The position numbers and the translations under genes are program-made. Positions 50,630-62,097 of a stretch of DNA of 64,000 nt are shown piece by piece. The stretch spans positions 9,376,501 to 9,440,500 of the forward strand of contig JAITYX010000011.1 in assembly GCA_021018815.1 (NCBI GenBank). Direction: 5' to 3'. The notes below the pieces were generated by a model. That model worked only from the letters and a program-made list of their open reading frames with translations, did no database searches and was not told the DNA's origin. The first letter of the stretch is position 1; the number at the start of each line of letters is the position of its first letter. This DNA is from Talinum fruticosum. Lineage: Eukaryota > Streptophyta > Magnoliopsida > Caryophyllales > Talinaceae.

Positions 50630-51190
50630 CGTCACGCTCCCTCAATCTTATAGAAAGGATACATAAACAAATTGTTTCTGTGTAATACAAGTTGCTGAGA
50701 AGGTAAACCCTTAGTGAAAATGTCATTCAACTATAATGATGTAAGGATATACCGACTACTAAATTTCCATCAACAACCCGCTCTTAAATAAAATGGTAAA
50801 CTACAACTACATGCTTACTACGATCGTGCAACACACAATTAGCAGCCATATATATAGCACTAATTTTGTCACAATAAAGTCGGACGAGCTAAGAAAGTGT
50901 TAACTCCAAAATCACAAAGAAGCTTACAAATCCATATGGTTTCAACAATGTGTAACTAACAGTTCGATATTCAGCTTTGATGAAGAAGTTTGAAACTGTG
51001 GGTTGCCTCTTGGAGCGTCGGGCAATAAGGTTGAGTCCAAGAAAAATGCATGCATATCCAGTGATAGAACGACGTGAATTCTTGCAACCAACACAATCAG
51101 CATAAGAGCAGGCAACAATCAAGATGTAGACTTTGAAGGACGGAACCACATACCATGCACCAAAGTGGGCTGCAGATATTGAAAAATAAG
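50630..51190 (-). mobile_element. Copia RNase H fragment
   Basis: Minus strand. 50889-51149 reads CKNSRRSITGYACIFLG, RRSKRQPTVSN and IKAEYRTVSYT. Downstream broken frames match the usual CDN and KHVVVDYHF region of Copia RNase H. A purine tract (AAGATTGAGGGAGCGTG, near 50630-50646) could be the PPT ahead of a 3' LTR, but no LTR pair was found. Confidence 0.8.
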
Positions 51191-52479
51191 CATAACATTT
51201 GACATATTTCTTTTTCTTTTTACCGCCAAAGTGAAGTCCCTGTCAGCATTTCTCACTCCCTTATTTGTATTTGTCGCCCAGTTAGCATCATCCTTGTCTT
51301 TTATTCCAACTCTCTACATTAAGTCATGATAATAAATGAAGAAGAAATTAGAATGAGCATATATTGAATAAGAGAAGGAAAACAGAGAATGCTCAACTAC
51401 CTTTTATACATTAAATCCCAAATTCAATACCACATTTGGAGAGAGAGAGAGAGAGAGGATCATTATCTGTATACAATGGTAGTAACTGGTGGCCTTTTGG
51501 GTGGAACTTGGCCATAGAAAGATGATGAATGCTGGAAAGTATATGGAGAAGATGGAACACAGAAGAAAGAAAGAGAAGATGGCTTATGTATCTTCTGAAT
51601 TCTGATAATGAAATCAGGTTACTTGGTTGACAGTAAATAATATATATAGAGAGGCCATATTCAATAAGAACTGAAACCTTACAGTGAAATTTGTTATCCT
51701 TTTCTAATAATAAATAAAAAAAAAACATTTCTTATCCTCACAAGAGAGGGAAGAATAGAGAAATGTTAGTTAAACTCATAATTACCTTTATCTAATGCAA
51801 TTTCTATCATATCCAACAAGAACTTGTGCTGTGAGATGTTCTACTAACAATCACATTCAGACTGTCATCTGCCACTCCCATGGATGTCTTTTCATTTTAA
51901 GGTAGAGGGGAGAGGAGGGAAATAACAACCACCTTCCTCTCGCGTCCATAAAAACCAAAAAGACCGTTAGGATAAGAAGAATAGTTAATAATACTTCAAA
52001 CTTGATGGGAAAAAAGACGAAATTTTATGGAAATTAGGTGTAATCTCTGTCGCAAGCATGAAGATATGGGTAAATGTCCAAAGGAGTTGCTACATGAGAG
52101 ACAGGGGGCTTTCTTTTAACTTTATTTCATTTTTTCAAAGCAAGCAAGTGGATTCATAATCGTTGGCTTTGAGTATACTGAGTAGTCAAAATCTGGGTGA
52201 GAGATTGCCAAACTGCAGTTATTTCGTCACTACAGAGGATATCCATGCCCGTCCAACGACTACCTTCATACATTAACTAACCAAAATGGTCAATTTGCTC
52301 ATAAAAGCAAGCAAACAAAGAAAAAAAAATTGAAAATAGAGAGAAGGATTGAGGAATAAAAAGCTTAACAAAACATAAACTTACTTAAGAGAGGAAAAAA
52401 CAAAAGAACAAAAATTAAACTAATTGTATGTTGGGTTATGGAGCCTAATGGTCGGGTTGGGCTCGGATTTTACAAGCAA
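51191..52479. other. Unassigned sequence
   Basis: No recognised gene. A (GA)n run lies near 51438-51458. Confidence 0.45.
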
Positions 52480-52958
52480 AAAGGATAGCATGGTCACGGG
52501 ACAAGGCGGCACAGACAAGACAAACTGAAGCAAAGTGCAGGTTTTCAGCCAGAGGGCTGGCACGGGGCAGAACCGTGCCAGTTGGCACACCCGTGCCATG
52601 CTGTGGCTGCCTCGGATGCAATTTTTTCGTCCGTTTTTCTTCAGTTTTAATTGTTAATGCTCGGTTAATTACTTGTAAATGTTGTTTAGTTGATTATTCC
52701 TATTTAATTAGTGCTCAAACCTCCATTGTTATGAAAGTGAGTAGTGACTTACAAGTGTATAAGCTAGTGAGAGTTTGAGGGAAATTCTTGTAAACTAATC
52801 AAAGTCTAATGCATCGGTTTCGTGGTTTTTTTTTCCCAATTTTGAGTTTTTCTATGTTAAAATCTTGTGTTCCAATTGTGTTATTTTCTTTTGTTCATTT
52901 TTCATTTTTCATTGTTCCTATCGGTTTCCTTAAATATCACAATTTTTAGAAAACAAAT
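52480..52958 (+). repeat. LTR-like fragment with GC-rich hairpin motif
   Basis: GGCACGGGGCAGAACCGTGCC and GGCACACCCGTGCC near 52558-52602 form the kind of inverted motifs seen in some plant Gypsy LTRs, also seen in the 33-35 kb LTR. No borders or domains were found. Confidence 0.35.
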
Positions 52959-53088
52959 CGAGTTGTTATAAGATGGTATAATTCTTGTAAACTTGGACCA
53001 CTTCCCAGCTCCTTAATGCTTACCGAGTTGTTATAAGATAGCTTGATTCTTGTAAACTTGGACCACTTTCTACCTCCTTAATGCTTCC
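52959..53088. repeat. 65 bp tandem duplication
   Basis: Units 52959-53023 and 53024-53088 both start CGAGTTGTTATAAGAT and both include TTCTTGTAAACTTGGACCAC and CTCCTTAATGCTT, with a few substitutions. Confidence 0.93.
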
Positions 53089-53959
53089 TTTATCTCTTTA
53101 CAGATATTTTTGACCATTGAAGCTCCTGAGGTCACTCAATTTGCCCATATAATTTGAACCCATTTTTGCCATTTAATCCCTTTACCTTATTTTCAAAAAA
53201 AAAAATCCAAAAATAAGTAAGAGATGTAAATTAACATTGGTGCAAGACATAGTTGAAATTTTGTAGTCGTTTGGGTTATATATCTCTTGTTCTAAGATTT
53301 ATATCTTGCTTCGGAAAATTAGGGAATACTTTATAAGATAAAAGATGAGCGTACTACATAGCAAACATTTTTTTATAAGCCCAAGTGAAAATAACAAGTT
53401 GTAAAGTACTAGTCTTTACGTGCATACTTAACCGATACTTTGATATGGCTACCAACCATAAGAGTCGAGCAATACAAAACAATTGGTGAGAGTGTGGTAT
53501 AGGGCTCTTTCCATACCACCCGACACCAATGGACGTAGTAGATGCTACTCCTCCATACCTCCCTTAACAAGAATAATATACAACACAAAGAAGCAGGGTT
53601 CAAATTCATTCTAGTTTGCGGGCGCCAACAAAATCGTCATTTATGCAGTTAAAGAAACCATCCAACTTCGTAACTTGAATCGAAAATTTGGTCAATGATA
53701 TTAAAGCCTTTATGTAATTGACTACCAAAACTTCCATTTACCACATTTACATACCTTGAAGCCAGCGATGTTGCAAATTGGATGGCTCAAATGAGTTATA
53801 ATCTTTCTCACCCATTGGTAAGGAGGTCTAGTTATGCTAACATAGATGGAATTCTTATAACAACGGCTACCTAAATTTCTGTATATTTACCGTTCTCAAA
53901 CCTCGAAAAGAAAATAACATAGTAAATATTATGCCAATCCCTATATGCATCTAAAATTT
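53089..53959. other. Unassigned sequence
   Basis: No gene is recognised. The open frame at 53409-53609 (minus) lacks domains. Confidence 0.45.
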
Positions 53960-54129
53960 CATGTATGGATTGGGTTTAGGAGATGTAGGAAAGATTATAA
54001 CATTTCCCAACGTGATTAGTTGGTTGGTTGCGTTAGTGACTTGCCCCATTTATCCTACTGTAGTTACAATTCTTGTAATATTATTTTGTTGGAGTTGCTT
54101 GTTAACTGTTGTGCTTGTCTGAGTATGAA

Positions 54130-54370
54130 TTGTCCTACTTTATTTAACTCTAAGAAATTATAAAGAGTTGTAAGGAATTATAAGATAGTTGTAAAGTTAG
54201 TTATAAAAAATTGTTAGGAGATGTAAGAAGTTATAAAGAGTCAGTAACAAGTTGTAAGGAATCTGTAAGGTTATAAGTTAAAACTAAATGAAACCGTGCC
54301 TTATATTAAGATAATATTAGAAGAGTAATGTAAAAAATTGTAAGGAGTTATAAGACATAAACCGTAAACA
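54130..54370. repeat. Degenerate short-period array of GTTGTAAGGAATTATAA-type units
   Basis: Variants of TTGTAAGGA and TTATAAAGAG alternate repeatedly (for example near 54160, 54180, 54225, 54250 and 54330). The unit is about 20-30 bp and imperfect. Confidence 0.5.
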
Positions 54371-56744
54371 ACGAAAAAAATATATTGAAGAGTCGATTAC
54401 TATTCTACTTATATCTCTAAATTTGACATTTCAATAATCTTATCTCTAAATTTAATAGCATAATAGTAGCCTTATAAAAGAATGAATCATCACTGTTGAT
54501 TGAAGAGTTGATTACTATTCAACTTTGTTGAAGCATTTTTTTAAAAAAAAAAAGCATATAACTTCATTAAAAAAAAAAAAAAAGTTGGTGTATCAGTTCA
54601 AATACACAAGGGATCAAAATTGACATTGACAAGATAATAGTTTGATACACGTTGATCACAAGGATCAAAGAGCTTGATGTTTGAAAGGAAAAATATTATA
54701 TTTGAACCTTTCTTTATTAAATGCTTGAAAATAGTAGAGTTGCTCGACATGATATTTATATCGATATTTATAATAATTTTTAATTTATTTTAGATCATTT
54801 TAACTCATTTCAACTATAATAACTAATCACTTTATCTCATTTTATTTCATTTCATCTCATTTAAGCTATAATTTCTTACATTTTTTATAGGTCTTGTTTC
54901 ATTTCGGTTTAACTTGCAGCTTTGTAATTTCTTATAATTTTTAAGAAGTTTTTACAGTCTTTTACAACTAATTGTATAATTATATTGATAATTTATTATT
55001 ATTTTTTAAAAAATTTTACCGTTAAATGGAATATAATCCTTGGAAAGAAAATATGGAGTAGATTTGGGTTGCATTGCATGTGGTAGCAATGCAAGTAGTA
55101 CTACTACGGACTTACGGAGGTTGATGTCAAAGGGTTGACTGGGAAACAGACAAAACAACAGAAAGGAAAGAAAGAGAACAGGAACAGCTAATCCATACCA
55201 TACCATACCATACTTTACTACTAAAATGCGAATTCCTGGGTGGGTCCCACCCACTTTGAACTTCTAGGAAATCGAGATTTTCTTTATTTAAAAAAAGTTA
55301 GTCAACTATGTCCGCTACATTCTAGCCGTCCGATCATCTGGGTCTCATCCGACGCTCCTCCGGGGTCTCACCATTCTTACCGGTAGCCTATTAAAAAACA
55401 CTTAGTCAACAAGTTTTGGAGGAAGCAGAGACAATGACTCCCACGTGAACGTGAACTCCACTTTTCCTTTTTTATTTTTTATTTTTAATTGGCTAAAGAG
55501 GGTTTGGTCAGCTTTCATTATTTTTTTCTTTTTAGTATTTAATTTTATCGGTGGAGATAACGACGACTTTTTTTGGGTTTTCTCATAAATAAACACAGAT
55601 TCTAGAGGAGGAACTATTCAATATTAACATTTGTTTTTTTAAAATTTTTTTCCAAATTTCATGATTGATTTGTTGATTTATTTTATTTAAGAATGCAATT
55701 AACGCATAGGGCGCATTGACCAAGGATTAATTAATTTTAATGAGATTTTTGTAAAATTATTAAACAATTTGTCTGACATCTTATTCTAAAATATTGGAAA
55801 GTGAGGTTGTTTTCATCGTATATTTTTTTTTAAAAATAATATTTTTATTACAGCGATGATCTAGCTAGCTAGATAGATAGAAACTTTCTTTGATAGTTAC
55901 AAAAATATTAGATATATTAAATTATAATTAGAGATTAATAAAGTAGGAGGAAATTGTGTAATTATACGGAGAGCTAAAACTTTTAAAGGGTATTTAAAAA
56001 ATTTTAAAAATGATTTAGTCCCGAAAAACAGTAATATATGTTGCAGAATCCAAAATTCAAAATTAAATGGGTCAAAATTTGTTAGTGTAGTTGAAGAATC
56101 TCTATTTCTTACTACTCATGACTTGTAAATTAATTTGGGTTTTGGGGGAAAGAAGAGGCCAGAATCATGGACACACAGGGGACCAGAAGAAGAACAACAC
56201 CACCTAATCTCTACCTAAATAAAAATATAATCAAACACTTTTCCAATTACCCTTCTGCCCCCTTCATCCCCTCTCCTTGTTGACTATTCCTCAGGGTAAA
56301 TTAGTCTTTTTCACGAGTGGTTCCATTTCATTTGCACCACGCATTGAAATTTTCAAACCCAACTTGACCCGTCATTTCTTCATTCATTTCACCTTTTTTT
56401 TTAATTTTATATTTTTTTATTTATATTCTATTTCATATATTCCCACTCCCAACAATTTGACTTTGCTTCTCAATTCAATAAACATGAAGTCTTCTCTTGT
56501 GGGCCCCTCCCTTTTCCACCGCATCTGATTAATTATTCTCTCTCCCCCTCCTTCTAACCGGCTCACCCGGTCACCCACTTTCTCCCCCTATATCTTCACT
56601 CCCCCATCGCCCTTCTTCTCCCACTCCTCTTTTCTCTCTCCTCCTTCAGGGCTTCGGTTTCCTGCTCCAGTTGCACAACAATTTCTATTCTTTTTTTCTT
56701 TTTTTGAATTTTTAGAGATAGAGAAAGTAGTGAGAGATAGAGAG
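54371..56744. other. WRKY upstream region
   Basis: No other gene is seen. AT-rich with poly-A tracts near 54540-54580. W-box cores (TTGAC, either strand) lie at 55126, 55135, 55301, 55405, 55716, 56071, 56280, 56364 and 56457. A C/T-rich stretch at 56540-56700 is the likely 5'UTR or start region. Confidence 0.55.
56277..56461 (+). promoter_or_regulatory. W-box cores in the proximal WRKY promoter
   Basis: TTGAC cores occur at 56280-56284 (TTGACT), 56364-56368 (TTGACC) and 56457-56461 (TTGACT), within 470 bp of the ATG. Group IId WRKY genes are often regulated by WRKYs themselves; here this is inference from the motifs. Confidence 0.4.
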
Positions 56745-58109
56745 ATGGCAGCGGAATTAATGGGGTATAGATCAAGTAGAGAGATGAAGGAAGAACAAGC
56801 AATCAAGGAAGCCGCATCCGCTGGCCTAAAGTCCATGGAGCAACTCGTGCGCCTCTTATCCCAACAACAGCACAACGATAATCATCATCATCATCATCAT
56901 CATCAAGGCCATGGCAGCAGGACTGATGGTGAAGCTGAGTGCAGGGAAGTCACCGAAGCTACGGTCTCCAAGTTCAAGAGGCTAATCTCCGTCCTCAATC
57001 GCACCGGCCACGCCCGATTTCGCCGTGGACCCGCTAGCTCCGACAACCCTAACCCTAATCTTTCTCTCTCCTCTTCATTCTCCTCCTCTGGCTCGCCTCA
57101 GCCCAATCTGCTGCTCGCTTCTGAGCCCCAGAGGCCCGCCAGAGTCAGGCACGAGCCTCAATCTCTCACCTTGGATTTCACAAACCCTAACAATTTTCTA
57201 GACAAGTCACAGCCTAAACCTCAATCTCAATCGCAGCTCCCTTCATTTCTTTGGCGGTTTCGAAGAACAAGACCAATGTTAACAACGACAATTGCAGCAA
57301 ATCCGCGGGTGTCGAGTTGTCCTCCTTCAGTATATCGTCGTCGTCGTCTTTCATGTCGTCCATCACCGGCGAAGGAAGCGTCACCGGCGGGAAAGGCCAA
57401 GGGATCTTCATCCCTCCGGCGAGTTCCTCCGGAAAGCCTCCCTTTCTTCTTCGTCGAATTCGCACAAGAAGAGGTGCCATGAGCACGACCATGACCACGA
57501 CGATTCCGACGATTTCTCCGGGAAACACTCCGGCTCCGGAAGCCGCTGCCACTGCTCCTCCAAACGAAGGTACGATAATCTGCCCTCGAGATGCTTCGAT
57601 GTAAAAAATCAAATCCAATCAAATCAGATCACTAATAAATGAATTGAAATTCGATGAACAGGAAATTGAGGGTGAAGAAGACGATACGAGTGCCGGCGAC
57701 GAGCTCTAAGACGGCGGATATTCCGGCGGATGAATACTCATGGAGGAAGTACGGCCAAAAGCCTATCAAGGGTTCTCCTTACCCACGGTAATTGATTTGA
57801 TTAATTTTGATTTTCCCTGTCCAAATCTGAATCGTTCGAATAAAATCGCTGACTTGATGATGATGGAACTGAAACAGGGGATACTACAAGTGCAGTACGG
57901 TGAGAGGATGCCCAGCGAGGAAGCACGTAGAGAGGGCATCTGATGATCCAAGCATGCTCATCGTGACTTACGAAGGAGAGCACCGCCATGACATCCACCG
58001 CAGCGTACCTGCGCCGCCGCCTCCTCCGCCGATGCCTCTCTCTCTTCCTCTAGGGATGGGGCTGAGCTCCGCCGCTCCGGCTTGGTTGGTTTCCCAGTCA
58101 ACCGCATAG
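56745..58109 (+). CDS. WRKY: WRKY group IId transcription factor (WRKY11/17-like), two frameshifts in exon 1
   Basis: Nuclear DNA-binding factor for W-boxes, acting in defence and stress control. Exons 56745-57569, 57662-57787 and 57878-58109, all GT-AG, with the second intron at the conserved YPR/G site of the WRKY domain. It starts [20 protein letters not shown]. His-rich run near residues 47-53. The calmodulin-binding motif [11 protein letters not shown] (about 74-84) and HARF (89-92) are both group IId marks. Then [10 protein letters not shown], a basic NLS-like stretch, WRKYGQK (about 303-309) and the zinc finger C-X5-C-X23-H-X-H, ending EGEHRH and a Pro-rich tail. As sequenced, exon 1 changes frame twice: within 57215-57250 (probably the T run at 57246-57248) and near 57431-57437 (a C run). 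Read literally, it stops at 57482 with no WRKY domain. With both one-base losses allowed, it is about 394 aa, a normal length. Confidence 0.92.
56881..56904 (+). repeat. (CAT)n run encoding poly-His in WRKY
   Basis: CAT repeats encode seven His near residue 47-53. This may vary between alleles. Confidence 0.9.
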
Positions 58110-59259
58110 GGATAGGCATAGGCATAGTCTCCGAGGTCTTGGGTTAGGAACCCCTAACCATAGTTAAGTTAAACTGGACCCGCTGACTCGTTACTCACTC
58201 AGTATCATGTTGTAATTTGATTTCCGAAAGGAAGGGGCGAAAATGTAATTTTTGTATAAGAAAGAAGAGGCAAAAAGATGGAGGGGCAATTATGTAAATT
58301 GGGAATTGAGGAGTTTTTGGGGCCTGGGGCTGGTGGGGTTGTTGAAAGTTGCCAATGAATGAATGAATCAATGAATGATGACGACGACTTTGAAAATTTG
58401 TAATTATTGTTTTTATTAATTTTTTTGTCTGAAATTTATTTAATTATTTAATTATTATTATTAAAAAGCCTATGAATGGTGGTGGATGCTTTGAATAGTT
58501 TGTGATTGTTATAGTGGGCTAGTTAGTGGTAGCGTAGACAAAACGGAACCATTGACTTTGACTTTTTAAAAATTTTTTATATAGATTATCAACAAACTTC
58601 GATGTTAGAAGTTAAAAAACAAACTATCATTTATTTCTGTTTTATGTTTGTTTTTTAAAAATTATTTTTTGTTAATTGTTTTTATTTAATTTAATTTTTT
58701 TTCATTTCTATTATATATATTATTTATATTTTTTTGAATGTAACGTCGCTTTGAATTTATGGAGAGCAAAAATGGAGGTGAATATTGAATTTGGTTGATT
58801 AGATAATAGTGGGGGGCCAAGGGTGGAATATTGATTTGGTTGGTTGTGTGTTTGTTAGTTTTGACTGAATTAATTAGTAATAAATAAATGTTGGCAGAAG
58901 ATGAAGTGCGGAACGGTTCAAAGAATTTAATCAAGTCGCAATTTGTTGAGTTTTCAACTCGAGTGGGCCTTTTGTATAGACCACTTCATGGAAATAAAAA
59001 CCCCTTTTCTTCTTTGGTGGGGCAATAAGATGAATAGTTGCTCACACACTTGAGAATATGATGCCAACCACATCAATTTACAGCTAAAGAAAACCAAAAG
59101 AAATGATAGACATTTTCTTTTAGAGTCCGTTTGAATTAACATTTATAAAACTGTTTATAATCGTTAACTGCTCATAACAGTTCATAACCGCAATAACAAC
59201 TATCTACTATAACAACTAATTATAAACTCATATAATTATTTATGATGATTATTATTTTT
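58110..59259. other. WRKY downstream region
   Basis: The first few hundred bases should be the 3'UTR. The rest is AT-rich with no gene. From about 59140 the sequence turns into a degenerate AACTCATAAC-type tract. Confidence 0.5.
59140..59245. repeat. Degenerate CATAAC/TATAAC tract, left of LINE
   Basis: Short units such as CATAACAGTTCATAACCGC, AACAACTA and TATAAC repeat. A closely similar tract lies at 61595-61710 on the other side of the LINE. Confidence 0.6.
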
Positions 59260-59261
59260 TT

Positions 59262-61570
59262 TGGGTAAGAAGGTGGGTTTTTCTTCATTACCAAAACTAT
59301 GCAAATGCATCAGAGGTTTACATTAGTATGAGTGCATTATGTCAACCTCTCCTTTATACACACTGTGTGCCTCCTCTATGCTATCTATACATCACATCTA
59401 TCATTTTCTCTGTTCTGTTATGCTTTTTTGCACAAGCTGACATTCTGTTTTTCACATTTTCTTTGATATTGCTGATTGTGGCTGCAATGTTAGGTTGTTT
59501 ACTTCTAAAGATCTTGTCATTTCTTCCTGTCCACATAGAGTATACAATGGCTACAAATCCTGCCCACTGCAGCTGCTTCTTTCATGCTTCATCTTTCAGT
59601 TTCTGCACTTTGTTCACCCAATCCCACATATCCCTACCAGATTCAGGCATCTCAACCCATTTGGAAATGGCTCTTCTAATATGGGTCGCAAAAGGGCAGT
59701 CAAAGAATAGGTGTTCTATAGTCTCAGGGTCTGCATTGCATATCCCACACTTAATATCTATCTGTTGTGATGAGTGCACACAGGTGGACTATCGTCCATC
59801 CTATGAAAGAGTGCTTTGGTATGTTTAATCTTGCCCATATACATCTGCACCACTTAGCTTTGCCTTCTAAGTTGAGCTTCCACTTGTATCCCTCTTTCAC
59901 AGTGTATTTACCTCCTTTTCCTGAGTTCCAATACCATCTATTCCCTGTCATACTTCCCCACTTGAATTGCTCTTTGATATATCATACTTTTCTCCAATAC
60001 CAGCCAACATCCCCTTCTGGCCTGTAATTCCACCAGTCCACTTCTTTAATATATCTGCCATTGGACGCATTTGACCCACAATTTGTCTTTCTTTGTAGCT
60101 ATTGCCCATGCAAGTTTTGCTATGTATGCCTCATTCCACACATTCCGATTTTTAATCCCAACACCCCCATAAGTTTTAGGTTTGCAGGTATCTTCCCATG
60201 GCAAAAGGGGATTTTCCTGCAGTTCTGTTCTGCACTCCAAAGATAATTCCTGCACCTTTTTGTGACTTGCTCTATTACTGCTTGGGGAATTAAGAATGCC
60301 TGAGCCCAGAAGCTATGTAGGCCCATCAAGACAGAGTTTATCAGTTTAACTCTACCCATATATGAAATATGCCCGGAGGTCCATGTCTTAATTCTTGCAG
60401 TTATCTTCTGCACAAGCACTCTGCAGTCTGCTTTTCTGAATCTACCTTGTGTAACTGGGAGTCCAAGATATTTAACTGGCAGGTGTCCTTCTTTGAATCT
60501 AGTGTTGGCTATAATTTGCTGCCTTTTCCCTTCTTTGACTCATGCAAAGAACACTTCATATTTGCCCTGATTGGCCTCTAACCCTGAACATTAAGAGAAT
60601 CTTGTAAAGGCCTCTACAGGTGCTTTTCTAGCTGAGCAAAACATAATTAGATCATCAGCAAATAATAAGTGTGAAATCCTTAGTTGTTTGCACTTTGAGT
60701 GAAACCTGAACACTGCTTGTCTCGACAGATACTCCATTGCAAGAACAAAAAAAGGGGAGAGAGAGGGTCTCCCTGTCTTCGCCTTCTCCCCCTGAAAGAA
60801 GCCATGATTTGTCCCATTTAGCAGAATTGTGAATGGTGGTGTGGATATGCAAGACATGATCCATTTTACAAATTCCTATGGGAACCTGTAACCCTGCAAT
60901 ATCTCCTTTATAAAACCCCAGAGTATTGTCATAGGACTTCTTCATATCCACTTTGAACATGCATCTACGTGAGATATTCTTTCTGTGGTACCCTCTAGCA
61001 ATTTAGTACATTGTACATCATCTCTCTGCCCATGACAAATGCACACTGACTCTGATTTATAAGACATGGCATAATCTCTTTCAGTCTTTCACACATCAGT
61101 TATAAGACACATTTGTATAACATATTACAACAAGAGATGGGTCTAAAATCTACTACAGTCATAAGATTTATGACTTTTGGTGTTAATACCAAGTTGGTTG
61201 TATTCCAATCTCTCATCATTTGACCTTCTGCAAAAATTCCTGTACAGCTGCACATACTAATGCATACGAGCTGATTCGCAGTTGTGGAATGATTCGAGGT
61301 TATGGATTGCTTTGTGGTGTGTCGATATTCTCCACGGTCTTCTCAGATCCAGGCTCCTCCTGATTTCCCCCAATTTCTTTTTCAGGTACTGTTTCATTGA
61401 TTTCGATCGATCTCCCCTCGTCTGCTTTCAAATTAGACATTGAATTCCCTGCTGGTGTTGCTACGTGCGCCGATCAAGATGGGTTTCCAGTATGTGAATG
61501 CAATTTAGGCCTTCCTCTCTTGCCCCCTGCCATGGCAGAGCTTCAGAGCTCGAAGCGAGAGAGAGAAAAG
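59262..61570 (-). mobile_element. LINE with 5' start and RT, endonuclease part deleted
   Basis: Minus strand. The 5' end has ATG at 61533 and MAGGKRGRPK, then a stop. RT text follows from about 60960, including LFADDLIMFC at about 60650-60690 (the FADD catalytic box) and LSPFFVLAMEYLSR. Then KTWTSGHISYMGRVKLINSV near 60360, LLPWEDTCKPKTYGGVGIKN near 60160-60200, the zf-RVT part IKCGICNADPETIEHLFFDC near 59700-59750, and a T-rich (poly-A) end at 59262. The gap between the N-terminus and RT means the endonuclease domain is gone. Several stops; not active. Confidence 0.9.
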
Positions 61571-61594
61571 CAATTAGTAATATTATTATTATCA

Positions 61595-61710
61595 TTATAA
61601 TAGTTCATAACCACTCATAATAACTCATAACAGTTATAACTGCTAATTATAATAGCTCATAACAATTTATAATCGCTATAAACGTTATAACAACTAGTTT
61701 TAACAGATAA
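61595..61710. repeat. Degenerate CATAAC/TATAAC tract, right of LINE
   Basis: AGTTCATAACCACTCATAATAACTCATAAC-type text, related to 59140-59245. Together they suggest that the LINE landed inside one longer tract. Confidence 0.6.
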
Positions 61711-61829
61711 AACGAGCATACTCTTATTTGATTTATTTATAACTCGTTTTCAAGATTTTGCGAGCAAGGTTTAAAATGTGTAATGATATGCGTTTTGTAC
61801 AAAGACAGTCTTAAGATCTCTTGCTCAAC

Positions 61830-62097
61830 CTATATTAATGTGTTTTATAATATGAAATCACTATTTTTTTAATAACTATAATTAACTATGAATATAAAGA
61901 TTTAATAATCATTGGCTATATCAACAAGTATTAAATGACACCGTAATTAGATGAACCCTACACGAAGGAGTGTCATACGCATAATTTTATAAATATGAAA
62001 AATTATGAATTAAATATGATTTTACACAGTTTGTAAGTTGTAATACAATTTTACTGTTAAATTATACTATTTATTTTTAATTTATTATATGATACAA
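61830..62097 (+). repeat. Dispersed repeat, copy 2
   Basis: Same orientation and order as 41645-41917, with clear similarity in GTCATACGCATAATTTTA and AATATGAAAAATTATG. Non-coding. Confidence 0.8.

Noticed and set aside
57214..57642. Long open frames on both strands over WRKY exon 1
   Set aside because: They are frame and antisense shadows of the WRKY exon; only the frames carrying group IId motifs are meaningful.
59328..60581. Several plus-strand open frames
   Set aside because: They are antisense to the minus-strand LINE, whose domains are clear.
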